A DNA stretch of 64,000 bases. Origin: a virus. A program made the translations under genes and the position numbers. The stretch covers positions 1-64,000 of the IMG/VR virus record IMGVR_UViG_3300006076_000002; one strand, given 5' to 3'. How positions within the stretch are numbered: position 1 is the stretch's first letter; the number at the start of each line of letters is the position of its first letter. Below, in pieces: positions 30,246-38,285 of this stretch. The notes below the pieces were generated by a model. The model worked only from the letters and a program-made list of their open reading frames with translations, made no database searches and was not told where the DNA came from.

Positions 30246-30470
30246 ATGAAAGATATACTAAATGAAAAAGAAGTAAATGAGATACTAAATATTTTAAGTA
30301 GCTATAGCGAGTTAGAGAACTTACAGCACATAAAAAGCTATTTAAAAGAAGTACCTATATCTGGTACAGTATTTAATTCTTATGTAGAAATACCTAGTAA
30401 TACTGTAATAGATATTATTAAACAACTAGACAGAGTTATTACTATTTTAAAACAAACAGAAAATAACTAA
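30246..30470 (+). CDS. Paralogue of 29892 lacking the Cys cluster, 74 aa
   Basis: Aligns with its neighbour along the whole length: ILNEKEVNEIL for ILGQDEIDALL, SELENLQHIKSYLKEVPISG for DLENLQYLRAFFREAPVEG, IDIIKQL for KDIIKQL. The FliM-like peptide has drifted and the metal cluster is missing. A tandem duplication with divergence. Stop and next ATG overlap. Confidence 0.65.
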   Translation: MKDILNEKEVNEILNILSSYSELENLQHIKSYLKEVPISGTVFNSYVEIPSNTVIDIIKQLDRVITILKQTENN

Positions 30471-30661
30471 TGTTTATATTAGAAGCAACAGTAAGTTATA
30501 ACACGTGTAGTACGTTATACTATAGTTATTTTGGAGAATATACAGAAATAACATTAGATAAAAAAGAGGCTTTAAAAATGGATAACATATTTGATGTTAA
30601 ACAACTAATAAATAAACACAATCTTAAAAACTATAAAATAGTTGAAATAAAGAATAGCTGA
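30470..30661 (+). CDS. IFEAK-family small protein, member 4
   Basis: 63 residues, FILEATVSYNTCSTLYYSYF..., then MDNIFDVKQLINKHNLKNYK and a last strand IVEIKNS. Starts in TAATG overlap with the previous gene, ends TGA overlapping the next ATG region. Confidence 0.62.
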   Translation: MFILEATVSYNTCSTLYYSYFGEYTEITLDKKEALKMDNIFDVKQLINKHNLKNYKIVEIKNS

Positions 30662-31029
30662 TGATTGGTAAAGAATTGTTAAGTGAAATACTGGGCTATA
30701 CTCCTAAAACAATTAAATTTGATAAAAATAGGAATGAAGTTATATGGTTAAAAGAAATCACTTATAAAAGCTACGGTATTGAACAATCAGGTAATATTAA
30801 AATGTATATAAATATCTATGAGTTAGCACATAAGTGTAAAAAGTGGCTAATTAATAGTGATTATTTTATTACTATAAAATATGATCCTCGTATAGGGAGA
30901 ACTAAAATTGAATTAATTGTATCTAAAGATAGTACTACTATATCCAGTGAAGAACACTTTTATACAAACACAGAACAAGATGCTATATTTCAAGCATGTG
31001 AATGGATACTTAAACAAAAGGATAACTAA
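30661..31029 (+). CDS. Conserved phage-type hypothetical protein, 122 aa
   Basis: Features NIKMYINIYELAHKCKKWL and a C-terminal EQDAIFQACEWILKQ. This pair of helices with an INIYELxxxCKxW core is familiar from small phage proteins of unknown function. Inserted between IFEAK members 4 and 5. Overlaps both neighbours by one to four bases. Confidence 0.66.
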   Translation: MIGKELLSEILGYTPKTIKFDKNRNEVIWLKEITYKSYGIEQSGNIKMYINIYELAHKCKKWLINSDYFITIKYDPRIGRTKIELIVSKDSTTISSEEHFYTNTEQDAIFQACEWILKQKDN

Positions 31030-31214
31030 TGAAGTATAGACTAAGAATTAGTTATAACCATAAATCTACTGCTATAGGCCCTGGTATCCCTCCAAACACT
31101 GAAGTACTGCCAAAAGTATACGATAACATATTTGAAGCTAAGAGAGCTAAAGAACTTTTTATAAAACATAATGATGGGTGTAGTTTTACCATAATTGAAA
31201 TAAAGAGTAGATAA
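31029..31214 (+). CDS. IFEAK-family small protein, member 5
   Basis: 61 residues: MKYRLRISYNHKSTAIGPG, then YDNIFEAKRAKELF and FTIIEIKSR. Starts and ends in one-base TAATG overlaps. Confidence 0.64.
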   Translation: MKYRLRISYNHKSTAIGPGIPPNTEVLPKVYDNIFEAKRAKELFIKHNDGCSFTIIEIKSR

Positions 31215-31420
31215 TGTCTCAGTTGTATATACTACATACTAATTACCATACAGGTATAGATTTTCAAGTATATTACTATGCATACAGTAAAGATACAGCA
31301 AGTTATGGTGTGTGGGCTACTGATATGGAGTATGCAACTAAACTAAATATATTTGAAGCTAAACAGGTAGTACATGAGTATAAACTTAAAGACTACAATC
31401 TAATTGAAATAAAGGAGTAA
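31214..31420 (+). CDS. IFEAK-family small protein, member 6
   Basis: 68 residues: LYILHTNYHTGIDFQVYYYAYS, then KLNIFEAKQVVHEY and a final NLIEIKE. In direct tandem with member 5. Ribosome site within the upstream gene. Confidence 0.64.
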   Translation: MSQLYILHTNYHTGIDFQVYYYAYSKDTASYGVWATDMEYATKLNIFEAKQVVHEYKLKDYNLIEIKE

Positions 31421-31422
31421 CT

Positions 31423-31935
31423 ATGAGTATTTTACTAAAAGAAAAAATAGCAAAACATAGAAATGGTAGGTATATAGGACTATATAAATGTGATTGTGGT
31501 AACGAATATACAGCAGTACAGACAAAATTCAATTCAGGGCATAATAAAGACTGTGGGTGTAGAATTAATGCAAAAAATAAAAAAGCCTCCCCTGAAGTAT
31601 TAAGGTTAAAACAAATACGCAAAGGTATGCTGCAGAGATGTTACAATGAAAAAGCTGAACACTACGACTGTTATGGTGGACGTGGAATAACTGTATGTAA
31701 AGAATGGGTAAACGATAAGGATACTTTTATAAAATGGGCGCTATCTAATGGGTATAAAATAGACTTAAATGAAAAAGGTATCAATAAACTATCAATAGAC
31801 CGTATAGACAATAATAAAGGATATTACTCTAGTAACTGTAGATGGGTAGATAAAAGTACCCAAATGAAGAACAGAAGACCATATAGAGTAGGTAAACCTA
31901 AATTAACTATAGAATCATTTGACTGGGTAATATAA
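31423..31935 (+). CDS. HNH homing endonuclease, 170 aa
   Basis: An N-terminal treble-clef (CDCGNEY...CGC), then RCYNEKAEHYDCYGGRGI, and the nuclease core KLSIDRIDNNKGYYSSNCRW. Same nuclease type as 39802, with matching FIKWALSNGYK and SIDRIDNNKGYY blocks, but without the C-terminal AP2 domain. Free-standing between the IFEAK cluster and the DNA polymerase, a typical place for a homing gene. Ribosome site aaaggagtaact in the upstream gene. Confidence 0.82.
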   Translation: MSILLKEKIAKHRNGRYIGLYKCDCGNEYTAVQTKFNSGHNKDCGCRINAKNKKASPEVLRLKQIRKGMLQRCYNEKAEHYDCYGGRGITVCKEWVNDKDTFIKWALSNGYKIDLNEKGINKLSIDRIDNNKGYYSSNCRWVDKSTQMKNRRPYRVGKPKLTIESFDWVI

Positions 31936-31947
31936 AGGAAATGTGAT

Positions 31948-34422
31948 ATGTCAATAATAAAAGTTAGCTACGAAATAGCTTCTACTAGTTATACTATAGG
32001 TAAGATACTACGTAAGCTAGAATCTGTACCATTATTAGCAGTGGATACTGAAGTAAGAAGTATCTACAGCAATAAAGAAATTAAAGAAGCCAAAGAATTA
32101 CTTAAAGATACTACTAATATGTCTGTAGAAATAGTTAATGAACTAAAACTTATAGCAGGGAGTAGTGGACTTAGTTATCCTAAAATCACTAAAGTAACTC
32201 ACTTTATTTTATCTTACGATAAAGAACATAGTTATATCCTATTACCTAGTACTCCCCAAGAAGAACTACGTATATGGAATTGGTTAGCTAAGTTTCAAGG
32301 TAAGGTATTAGTATGGAATAGTTTATTTGATATGAAAATCATGTATGAACGTATACAACAATTACCTATAGATTTAGAAGACCCTATGCTTATGCTTAGA
32401 ACCTTAATTAATGATGTAGATAGTTGGAAGTGTAGAACAGGTTTAAAAGAGTTTGTAGGCTCTTATTATGACCCTAAATGGGGTATGATGGAAGACTACA
32501 CTAATGAAAACTATAAAGATGTTAGTTTCTTACAGTATTGTGCTAATGATACTAGTGCATTATTATTGGCCTATGAATTAATCTGTGAAGAATCAAACTA
32601 TGATGGTACTAAATCTGATAAACGTCCTTGGGAGATATTAGGTACTCTGCCTGAGCCTAAAGATTTTGACCCTTCAGAAGAAGAACCCTTATATTTTTAT
32701 AAGCATTTTATACGACCTCTTATACCTGATATGATAAAACTAATGTGTAATGGTTTAACTATGAATCAAGAAGCTATACAAGACTTAGATAAAGTAATAG
32801 TTAACGTACTAGACTCAGTAAAAACTACCTTAGCTAATAACACTGTTATACAAGAATTTCAAAAACTCCAGTATAAGAAAAACTATAAAGCACTTGAAGC
32901 AGAACAACGTTCTAAGTTTCGTACACTTGACTACTATCTTAAACCTTATAAGCAAGGTGATATGACTCATCGTACCTACTTAGTTAATTACTTACTTGAC
33001 CAAGCTAGTCTATCTAAAGATAAACGCAGTAAATGGACTGTAAACGACTTAAAGAAGTACAACCAGATAAATCCATTACCTATGTTTAAAGACATCATAG
33101 AGAAGACCGTAGACCCTACCAACGAGGTAGTATTAGATGTTATGAAATGTTTAGCACAAGAAAAACTTGACATATATAACAAATCTAAGCTAATTAAACT
33201 AGAAACTATCACTAAAGAAGAACTAGTTCCTCCTTTTAATGCCGGTAGTTCTAAACAGAAGACAGAGTTATTTAATTGGCTAGGTATTAAACCTTTAAAA
33301 TTCAGTAAAGATACAGGTGAGCCAAGCTGGGGAAGAGAGCAGGTTGAGGAGCTATTAAAAACCGCTGAAGATGAAACACTAAGAGAAGTGTTACAAGCTT
33401 TTATAGATTATAGCTATAGCGCTATTATTAAAAACAACTTCTTAGAATCATTTTCACGTTATACTATTGACGGTACTCTTCACGGAGGGGTGCGTTTATT
33501 CGGAACTAAAACATTCCGTCCCACAGGACAAAACCCTAACTTCCTTCAACTCCCTAGTTCTGGTTCTATATATGCTAAACCTTTAAAGAAATGTATTGTA
33601 GCTAAACCTGGATATCTTGTATGGACTATAGACTATGATCAACTAGAGGATAGAGTATTAGCTAACTTAACAAAGGATGAAGGTAAATGTAATATATTTT
33701 TAAAAAACCTAGATAGCCATTGTTACAATGCCTTAGGTTATTTTCCTGATAAAATCGCAGAACATATGCCATTAACAGGAGATCTAATTGCAGATACTTT
33801 AGAATTTAAAAGTAGGATAGAAAATGGAAATAAAGCTTTAAAGGATATCAGACAGCAAGGTAAAAGAGTTACGTTTGGAATTTCTTATGGAGCATTTCCC
33901 CCTAAAATAGCAGATTCTATAAAATGTTCAATAGAAGAAGCTACAGAAATATTCAACAACTACCACGGTAAACTGTACCCAGGAATTACTAAACTACGTG
34001 AAGATATTATTATACCTCAAACAAGTAAGAATGGGTATGTACATATGGGATTAGGTGCTAGGTTATATACTAGTGATATCAATAAAGATACAAGAACTAT
34101 ATGGAATTCTGTATCTCAATTTTGGTCAATACTAACTCTTATAGCTATGAATGAATTTCATTATAGATTACAAGAAGTAAATCATGACATCACTATTAAT
34201 GCAACCGTATATGATGCCTTATACGGTCAAATTGAGAATACCCCAGAAGCTATTGAATGGTTAAATAATACTTTACCTGAAATAATGAGAAAAGATTTTT
34301 TATCCGATACCTTAGTACACAATAATGCAGCTGTAGAAATCGGCACTAGTTGGGCTAATTTACATGAATTACCTACCAACGCTTCTCTGGAGCAAATAGA
34401 ACAAACACTAAAGGATTTATAA
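31948..34422 (+). CDS. Family A DNA polymerase with 3'-5' exonuclease
   Basis: 824 residues. Exonuclease motifs: Exo I VDTE (D33, E35), Exo II NSLFD (N124-D128), Exo III YCAND (Y197-D201). Polymerase motifs: A TIDYDQLEDR (D562), B R635...K639-x7-Y647G (RVTFGISYG), C TVYDALYG (D756). Motif C reads YDA where bacterial Pol I and T7 have HDE, so the second acidic residue is missing; variants of this kind may be normal in N4-like polymerases. This is the replicative polymerase. It ends in TAATG coupling. Confidence 0.95.
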   Translation: MSIIKVSYEIASTSYTIGKILRKLESVPLLAVDTEVRSIYSNKEIKEAKELLKDTTNMSVEIVNELKLIAGSSGLSYPKITKVTHFILSYDKEHSYILLPSTPQEELRIWNWLAKFQGKVLVWNSLFDMKIMYERIQQLPIDLEDPMLMLRTLINDVDSWKCRTGLKEFVGSYYDPKWGMMEDYTNENYKDVSFLQYCANDTSALLLAYELICEESNYDGTKSDKRPWEILGTLPEPKDFDPSEEEPLYFYKHFIRPLIPDMIKLMCNGLTMNQEAIQDLDKVIVNVLDSVKTTLANNTVIQEFQKLQYKKNYKALEAEQRSKFRTLDYYLKPYKQGDMTHRTYLVNYLLDQASLSKDKRSKWTVNDLKKYNQINPLPMFKDIIEKTVDPTNEVVLDVMKCLAQEKLDIYNKSKLIKLETITKEELVPPFNAGSSKQKTELFNWLGIKPLKFSKDTGEPSWGREQVEELLKTAEDETLREVLQAFIDYSYSAIIKNNFLESFSRYTIDGTLHGGVRLFGTKTFRPTGQNPNFLQLPSSGSIYAKPLKKCIVAKPGYLVWTIDYDQLEDRVLANLTKDEGKCNIFLKNLDSHCYNALGYFPDKIAEHMPLTGDLIADTLEFKSRIENGNKALKDIRQQGKRVTFGISYGAFPPKIADSIKCSIEEATEIFNNYHGKLYPGITKLREDIIIPQTSKNGYVHMGLGARLYTSDINKDTRTIWNSVSQFWSILTLIAMNEFHYRLQEVNHDITINATVYDALYGQIENTPEAIEWLNNTLPEIMRKDFLSDTLVHNNAAVEIGTSWANLHELPTNASLEQIEQTLKDL

Positions 34423-34601
34423 TGAAGCTAGAAGATATGACAACTGAAGAAAGAGTATGTACTGTACTAAACAAACTAAATGAAATAGTGAATAAACCTG
34501 CAAGCACTGAAATTCCGCCATGGTTAGTAGAGTATAGAAAAGCAGAACATGCAGCAATAGAAAAATGGTGTAATTCAGTAATGGCTAAAAAGGATTTATA
34601 A
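34422..34601 (+). CDS. Hypothetical protein, 59 aa
   Basis: TAATG overlap with the polymerase stop. Helical (MTTEERVCTVLNKLNEIVN), Pro-bounded, ending in KKDL. The codons for KKDL double as the ribosome site (aaaaaggatttata) of the next gene; the same sequence recurs at 34410 and 34795. Confidence 0.62.
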   Translation: MKLEDMTTEERVCTVLNKLNEIVNKPASTEIPPWLVEYRKAEHAAIEKWCNSVMAKKDL

Positions 34602-34810
34602 TGAAAACTGACACTCCATTAACTGATACTTGGGATCACGTAAAAGATATATCTTCTATAGAAGCACAACTTAGTAGAACCTTAAACAATATGAAACAAT
34701 GCTATGTATGTGGAAAGAAAGCTACACATAGTGTATATCACAAAGAACCTAACCAATTTATGGGAAGTTTTATAGGTCTATGTAACAACCATACTAAAAA
34801 GGATTTATAA
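34601..34810 (+). CDS. Small putative zinc-binding protein, 69 aa
   Basis: CYVCGKKATHSVYH (residues ~34-47) and CNNH (~62-65) suggest a C2CH metal site. Ends TKKDL with the same built-in ribosome site. Function unknown. Confidence 0.65.
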   Translation: MKTDTPLTDTWDHVKDISSIEAQLSRTLNNMKQCYVCGKKATHSVYHKEPNQFMGSFIGLCNNHTKKDL

Positions 34811-35103
34811 TGAGTTTAAAACAAGAACTAGTAGGTTGGGTATTCTTTGATTCAGAAGAGCTAGAAGATAGAACAAACTTAATTAAAACAATAAGTATAC
34901 ATCTTGCAGGATTTAAACGAGACATAGCTAGTTATTCTGATGAATGCAGTGTAATCAAAGGGAAGTTAATTGTACCTGAACACGTAGTAGAGGATTTAAA
35001 ATATATGTTAGATGCTTATGTATATAATTTATTAATGATATTCAAAGAAGTGGATAAAGGTATGTATGATAAACTCATAGAACAAACACTAAAAGAAAAG
35101 TAA
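34810..35103 (+). CDS. Hypothetical protein, 97 aa
   Basis: All-helical appearance (LKQELVGWVFFDSEELEDRT, VVEDLKYMLDAYVYNLLMIF). Starts in TAATG overlap. No family recognised. Followed by a gene that lacks a normal start codon. Confidence 0.65.
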   Translation: MSLKQELVGWVFFDSEELEDRTNLIKTISIHLAGFKRDIASYSDECSVIKGKLIVPEHVVEDLKYMLDAYVYNLLMIFKEVDKGMYDKLIEQTLKEK

Positions 35104-35113
35104 AGGATTTATC

Positions 35114-35446
35114 ATCGGATTCAGATCAGACGTATACATAAAATGTAAAAAAGAAAAAGTATTTGAATTTAAACATTTCCTACAAACATATAGAGAAAAG
35201 TTTAATGAAGATTTACAACAACAAGAAGAATTCTACACAGACGATGATTACTTATATTTAATTCTACGTGACTGGAAATTTTATTCTAGTTATCCAGAAG
35301 TAGATTTTATTACAGACTTTGTAGAACTAGAAGACTTAGACGAGTATATCGGTATGATAGCTATTAATGAAGATTCTACTAAAGATGAATGGGGAAGTCC
35401 TTGGGATGTAGATTTAAATACCTATATGGAAATAGAAGGAATGTAA
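35114..35446 (+). CDS. Hypothetical protein with apparent ATC start, 110 aa
   Basis: A 333-base frame with clear coding character (IGFRSDVYIKCKKEKVFEF, then many acidic residues, ending MEIEGM). It has no ATG, GTG or TTG at its 5' end; the first internal ATG is about 80 codons in. The ribosome site and spacing used by the three preceding genes (aaaggatttata-ATG) appear here as aaaggatttatc-ATC, putting ATC at 35114 exactly where ATG is expected. Either a rare ATC start or a start-codon mutation. Confidence 0.62.
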   Translation: MGFRSDVYIKCKKEKVFEFKHFLQTYREKFNEDLQQQEEFYTDDDYLYLILRDWKFYSSYPEVDFITDFVELEDLDEYIGMIAINEDSTKDEWGSPWDVDLNTYMEIEGM

Positions 35447-35665
35447 ATGGAAACTTTTAATGATTCAAATGAAGAAAAACGAGCACAAGAATGTGTAAAC
35501 AGAGGTAACTTTTGGGTATGTAAGGAATGTGCAGACAAATATAGTAAAAACCTATCTTATGAAGGCATATTAACTATGCATAACGATGAGTGTTATATCT
35601 GTCAACAGCATAGAATGGTAGCTCCTAGCTATAAGCTATTTGGCTTTTATAAAGGAGTAATATAA
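35447..35665 (+). CDS. Small zinc-finger-like protein, 72 aa
   Basis: CKEC (residues ~24-27) and CYIC (~49-52) with a downstream His form a likely treble-clef or ribbon. Starts immediately after the preceding stop (TAAATG). Function unknown. Confidence 0.66.
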   Translation: METFNDSNEEKRAQECVNRGNFWVCKECADKYSKNLSYEGILTMHNDECYICQQHRMVAPSYKLFGFYKGVI

Positions 35666-35856
35666 TGACAATACAAATTAAGAACATACAGTATTTCGAA
35701 TGGAAAATACCAGATAACTTAGTTAAAGGCATAGCACCTGATGATTATGATAAATTACAGCAACTAATCGATGAATATTTCATTCCAGATGACTGTACAG
35801 AAGTAGAGCAAATCAGTGATGATTACTACGAACTCGAACAAGTAGAAGCACAATGA
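35665..35856 (+). CDS. Hypothetical acidic protein, 63 aa
   Basis: Acidic, with an N-terminal strand (IQIKNIQYFEWKI) and helix. TAATG with the upstream gene, ATGA with the downstream one. No family recognised. Confidence 0.6.
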   Translation: MTIQIKNIQYFEWKIPDNLVKGIAPDDYDKLQQLIDEYFIPDDCTEVEQISDDYYELEQVEAQ

Positions 35857-36035
35857 CACAAGCACAGCTATATCAACTGTATTTAGATGCTACTGAACTA
35901 ATGGTACAAAATGACATGACAGAAGCTTATGATTTAATTGATTATTTAGCTCAAAAATACAATTTAATATTTGATGTATATTTAGCTAATAAATCATATC
36001 TAACAGAAGATAAATATTATCCACCAAAGGAATAA
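35853..36035 (+). CDS. Hypothetical helical protein, 60 aa
   Basis: Two or three helices rich in Tyr and Leu (AQLYQLYLDATELMVQND). ATGA overlap. Its end carries the ribosome site ccaaaggaataaca for the next peptide. Function unknown. Confidence 0.6.
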   Translation: MTQAQLYQLYLDATELMVQNDMTEAYDLIDYLAQKYNLIFDVYLANKSYLTEDKYYPPKE

Positions 36036-36037
36036 CA

Positions 36038-36205
36038 ATGATAATAGAAATAACAGTAAAACAGGGAAAAGATGTAGAAACTTATACACGTACAAATGTG
36101 AAGTTCTATAGTTTCGATAAACAATATCTAGCAATTACCTATAACGATAATTCTCATGGATACTATAGATTATCTACAGTACTAGTGATAGAGGAGGTAG
36201 CATGA
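36038..36205 (+). CDS. Hypothetical protein, 55 aa
   Basis: Beta-rich (MIIEITVKQGKDVETYTRTN, YYRLSTVLVIEEVA). Stop overlaps the exonuclease start (ATGA) and its last codons contain the exonuclease ribosome site (gaggaggtagc). Possibly a small barrel protein. Confidence 0.58.
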   Translation: MIIEITVKQGKDVETYTRTNVKFYSFDKQYLAITYNDNSHGYYRLSTVLVIEEVA

Positions 36206-37119
36206 AAGTAGGAACCCCAACCTCTCTTGATTATTATAATGGGCAAAATGAAGTACCTGAAGGTGCATTCCGTATTGGAGCATCTTCATTTAGTACCTTT
36301 GTGTCACGACCATGGCAGTGGTTCAAGGAACAAGTACTAGGTATTGGAGGATTTGAAGGCTCCACGAGCAGTATCTTAGGTTCTGTGGTGCATTACGTCT
36401 GTGAACAAAAAGCACAAGGCAAAGAACCGGATATTAATGAAATCGATCAGTACATCCTCAATAATCGGGGTAACCCTGATGTTGATGCATACATAGTTGA
36501 AAAAGAATGGAAATCTATGGCTATATGTGTTGTCAATGAATTTGTATTACCTAACATTAAACGCTATAGTTCAGTAGAGGAGTTCGTAGTACACGACCTT
36601 GGAGATGGTATCTACATTGGTGGTTCGATAGATGCTGTACTAGATGAATACAAAACCTATAAAGTAAATGGTGCCTATATAAACGGCAAAAAAGAGTATG
36701 ATAAGCTATCTTTAGATAAACAAAACGATTGTACTATAACTTCTACCTCAGGCACAATAGTGGATTACAAAACAACGTCTGGACGTGTACCTACTAATAT
36801 CCCAGCTAACTACAAGCAACAATTACTAGTTTATGCCTGGGTACTTAAACAACTAGGCAGAACTATGGATCGTATACAACTGGTATACATCACCAGAGAG
36901 AAGGATACTCGTGCTATCAGTGAGAAAACTGGCAAATCTATAGGGCGTTTACAGCTACCAGAAACTACTGTGTTAACTGAGCAAATACAAGAATCAGATT
37001 TACAGTGGATAGAAGAGGAAATTATGTTATGTAAAGATAAACTATTACTTACAGAACAACAACCAGATATAGCTAATCTTATTTGGCACTACCCTGAATC
37101 TTATTTAACTAATAATTAA
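36202..37119 (+). CDS. RecB-like PD-(D/E)XK exonuclease
   Basis: 305 residues. Cas4/RecB-type signature: GSVVHYVCEQ (motif with the conserved His), then GGSIDAVLDEY (Asp), then IVDYKTTSGR (D-x-K) and a later QLLVYAWVLKQ helix (the Q-Y motif). Phage enzymes of this type act in recombination and DNA repair next to annealing proteins; here a RecA-like ATPase and an SSB follow downstream. A second, decayed copy of its last ~58 codons lies at 37958-38131, beyond an inserted homing endonuclease. Confidence 0.9.
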   Translation: MKVGTPTSLDYYNGQNEVPEGAFRIGASSFSTFVSRPWQWFKEQVLGIGGFEGSTSSILGSVVHYVCEQKAQGKEPDINEIDQYILNNRGNPDVDAYIVEKEWKSMAICVVNEFVLPNIKRYSSVEEFVVHDLGDGIYIGGSIDAVLDEYKTYKVNGAYINGKKEYDKLSLDKQNDCTITSTSGTIVDYKTTSGRVPTNIPANYKQQLLVYAWVLKQLGRTMDRIQLVYITREKDTRAISEKTGKSIGRLQLPETTVLTEQIQESDLQWIEEEIMLCKDKLLLTEQQPDIANLIWHYPESYLTNN

Positions 37120-37226
37120 GCTAACCTATTGTACAATTTTTCATAAGTCCTTTAAATAGGCAGTCTTATACGGATAACTATCTACGGTTATCTAAAGCCT
37201 TATTATTTACAATAAGGAATAATCAT
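37120..37226 (+). other. Short noncoding region upstream of homing endonuclease
   Basis: Contains GATAAC-TATCTACG-GTTATC and CCTTATT-ATTTAC-AATAAGG hairpins and TTGTACAATT (shared with the leader of the other HNH-AP2 gene, near 39660). Probably part of the mobile segment carrying the 37227 gene. Confidence 0.45.
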
Positions 37227-37955
37227 ATGGAAAAGAAATATAATAGGTCTCATATAGGAGAAACTCACATAACTAAAAGTTCTTTAGGTGGTTACACACT
37301 AAAAGTTATAGATGCAAGTAGTAAACCTGGATACTGTAAAATACAGATAAAAAACTGGATAAAAGAAGTAGTGTATACTCATGTAAAAAATGGTGTAGTA
37401 AAATACCCGTACCACCCAACAGTTTTTAATATAGGCTATTTAGGAGAGGGTATTTACACAAAAACAGCTAAATGTTATAGAGTATGGCAGGGTATGCTAG
37501 AAAGGTGCTACAGTAATAGCTGTCAAGAAAATCATCCTAGTTATAAAGGGGTAACTGTATGCGAGAAGTGGTATAATTATCAAAACTTTGCTGAATGGTT
37601 CTATAAAAAATCAAATTACCAAGAAGGGTGGCATTTAGATAAAGATCTACTGTCAGGGGATAATAAACTGTATAGTCCAGAAACTTGCATCTTTATACCA
37701 CAAGCGTTAAATAGTTTTATGACTAACAAACAAGTTACAAATACAAGCGGATATACAGGTGTAAGTAAAATACGGAATTCTACAAAATTCAAAGCACAAA
37801 TAAAAAAGAATAACAAAGTCTATCATTTAGGAAATTTTACAAGTAAGATAATAGCACGTATAGTATATTTAAAAGCTAGAAGTGATTATGCTTTAGAGTG
37901 GCAACAAAATATGAAAAATAAGCTACCTTTAAAGGTGATACAAAATATAAAATAA
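37227..37955 (+). CDS. HNH-like/AP2 homing endonuclease, 242 aa
   Basis: N-terminal beta module (~1-75), a central nuclease-like region (MLERCYSNSC, VTVCEKWYNYQNFAEWF, then WHLDKDLLSGDNKLYSPETC) and a C-terminal AP2-type DNA-binding domain (SGYTGVSKIRNSTKFKAQI...HLGNFTSKIIA). It stands precisely between the intact exonuclease gene and the duplicated exonuclease tail, so it has inserted at the 3' end of that gene. Free-standing homing enzymes cut near their insertion point and are copied by recombination. Confidence 0.82.
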   Translation: MEKKYNRSHIGETHITKSSLGGYTLKVIDASSKPGYCKIQIKNWIKEVVYTHVKNGVVKYPYHPTVFNIGYLGEGIYTKTAKCYRVWQGMLERCYSNSCQENHPSYKGVTVCEKWYNYQNFAEWFYKKSNYQEGWHLDKDLLSGDNKLYSPETCIFIPQALNSFMTNKQVTNTSGYTGVSKIRNSTKFKAQIKKNNKVYHLGNFTSKIIARIVYLKARSDYALEWQQNMKNKLPLKVIQNIK

Positions 37956-37957
37956 TA

Positions 37958-38131
37958 GGCAAATTGGTGCCTCCTACTTGTACGGTTTTAGTTGAGCAAA
38001 TCACTTCAGATGACCTTAAGTGGATTGAAGATATGATTATGCTTGCAAAAGACAAGCTATTAGCTACTGAGCAGTATCCTGAACTACAATCTCTGATTTG
38101 ACATGCGCCTCAGAGCTACTTCGAAGAGTAA
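37958..38131 (+). pseudogene. Decayed duplicate of exonuclease C-terminus
   Basis: Translation gives GKLVPPTCTVLVEQITSDDL, then KWIEDMIMLAKDKLLATEQ, and LI*HAPQSYFEE*. It aligns residue by residue with the end of the exonuclease at 36202-37119 (GRLQLPETTVLTEQIQESDL ... LIWHYPESYLTNN). The Trp codon TGG is TGA here. It has no start and begins 3 bases after the homing-endonuclease stop. About half of the residues are identical, so it is a divergent copy, not a recent repeat. Confidence 0.85.
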
Positions 38132-38151
38132 TTTTATTACCACGACTAGTC

Positions 38152-38201
38152 GATGCCCTAGTCTATATGAAGGTGGTGGTAACCACAAGTCCGAAGGCAT
38201 C
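38152..38201 (+). ncRNA. 50-nt folded element before tRNA-Lys
   Basis: GATGCC (38152-38157) pairs with GGCATC (38196-38201), enclosing a GTGG/CCAC hairpin. Exactly as long as the element on the other side of the tRNA (38286-38335). May be a degenerate tRNA or a processing structure. Confidence 0.4.
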
Positions 38202-38208
38202 ACTATAT

Positions 38209-38282
38209 GTACCATTAAGCTCAAAGGTAGAGCTCATTTCCTTTTAAGATTTGGGTTACTGGTTCGACTCCAGTATGGTACT
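38209..38282 (+). tRNA. tRNA-Lys (anticodon TTT), with weak anticodon stem
   Basis: 74 nt: acceptor GTACCAT/ATGGTAC (7 bp), D-arm AGCTC-AAAGGTA-GAGCT, anticodon loop CTTTTAA (U33, anticodon UUU), T-arm ACTGG-TTCGACT-CCAGT. No CCA encoded; discriminator is T rather than the usual A. The anticodon stem ATTTC/GATTT has two U-U mismatches. Function is likely but not assured. Lys codons AAA are abundant in this genome, a usual reason for phages to carry this tRNA. Confidence 0.72.
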
Positions 38283-38285
38283 ACT

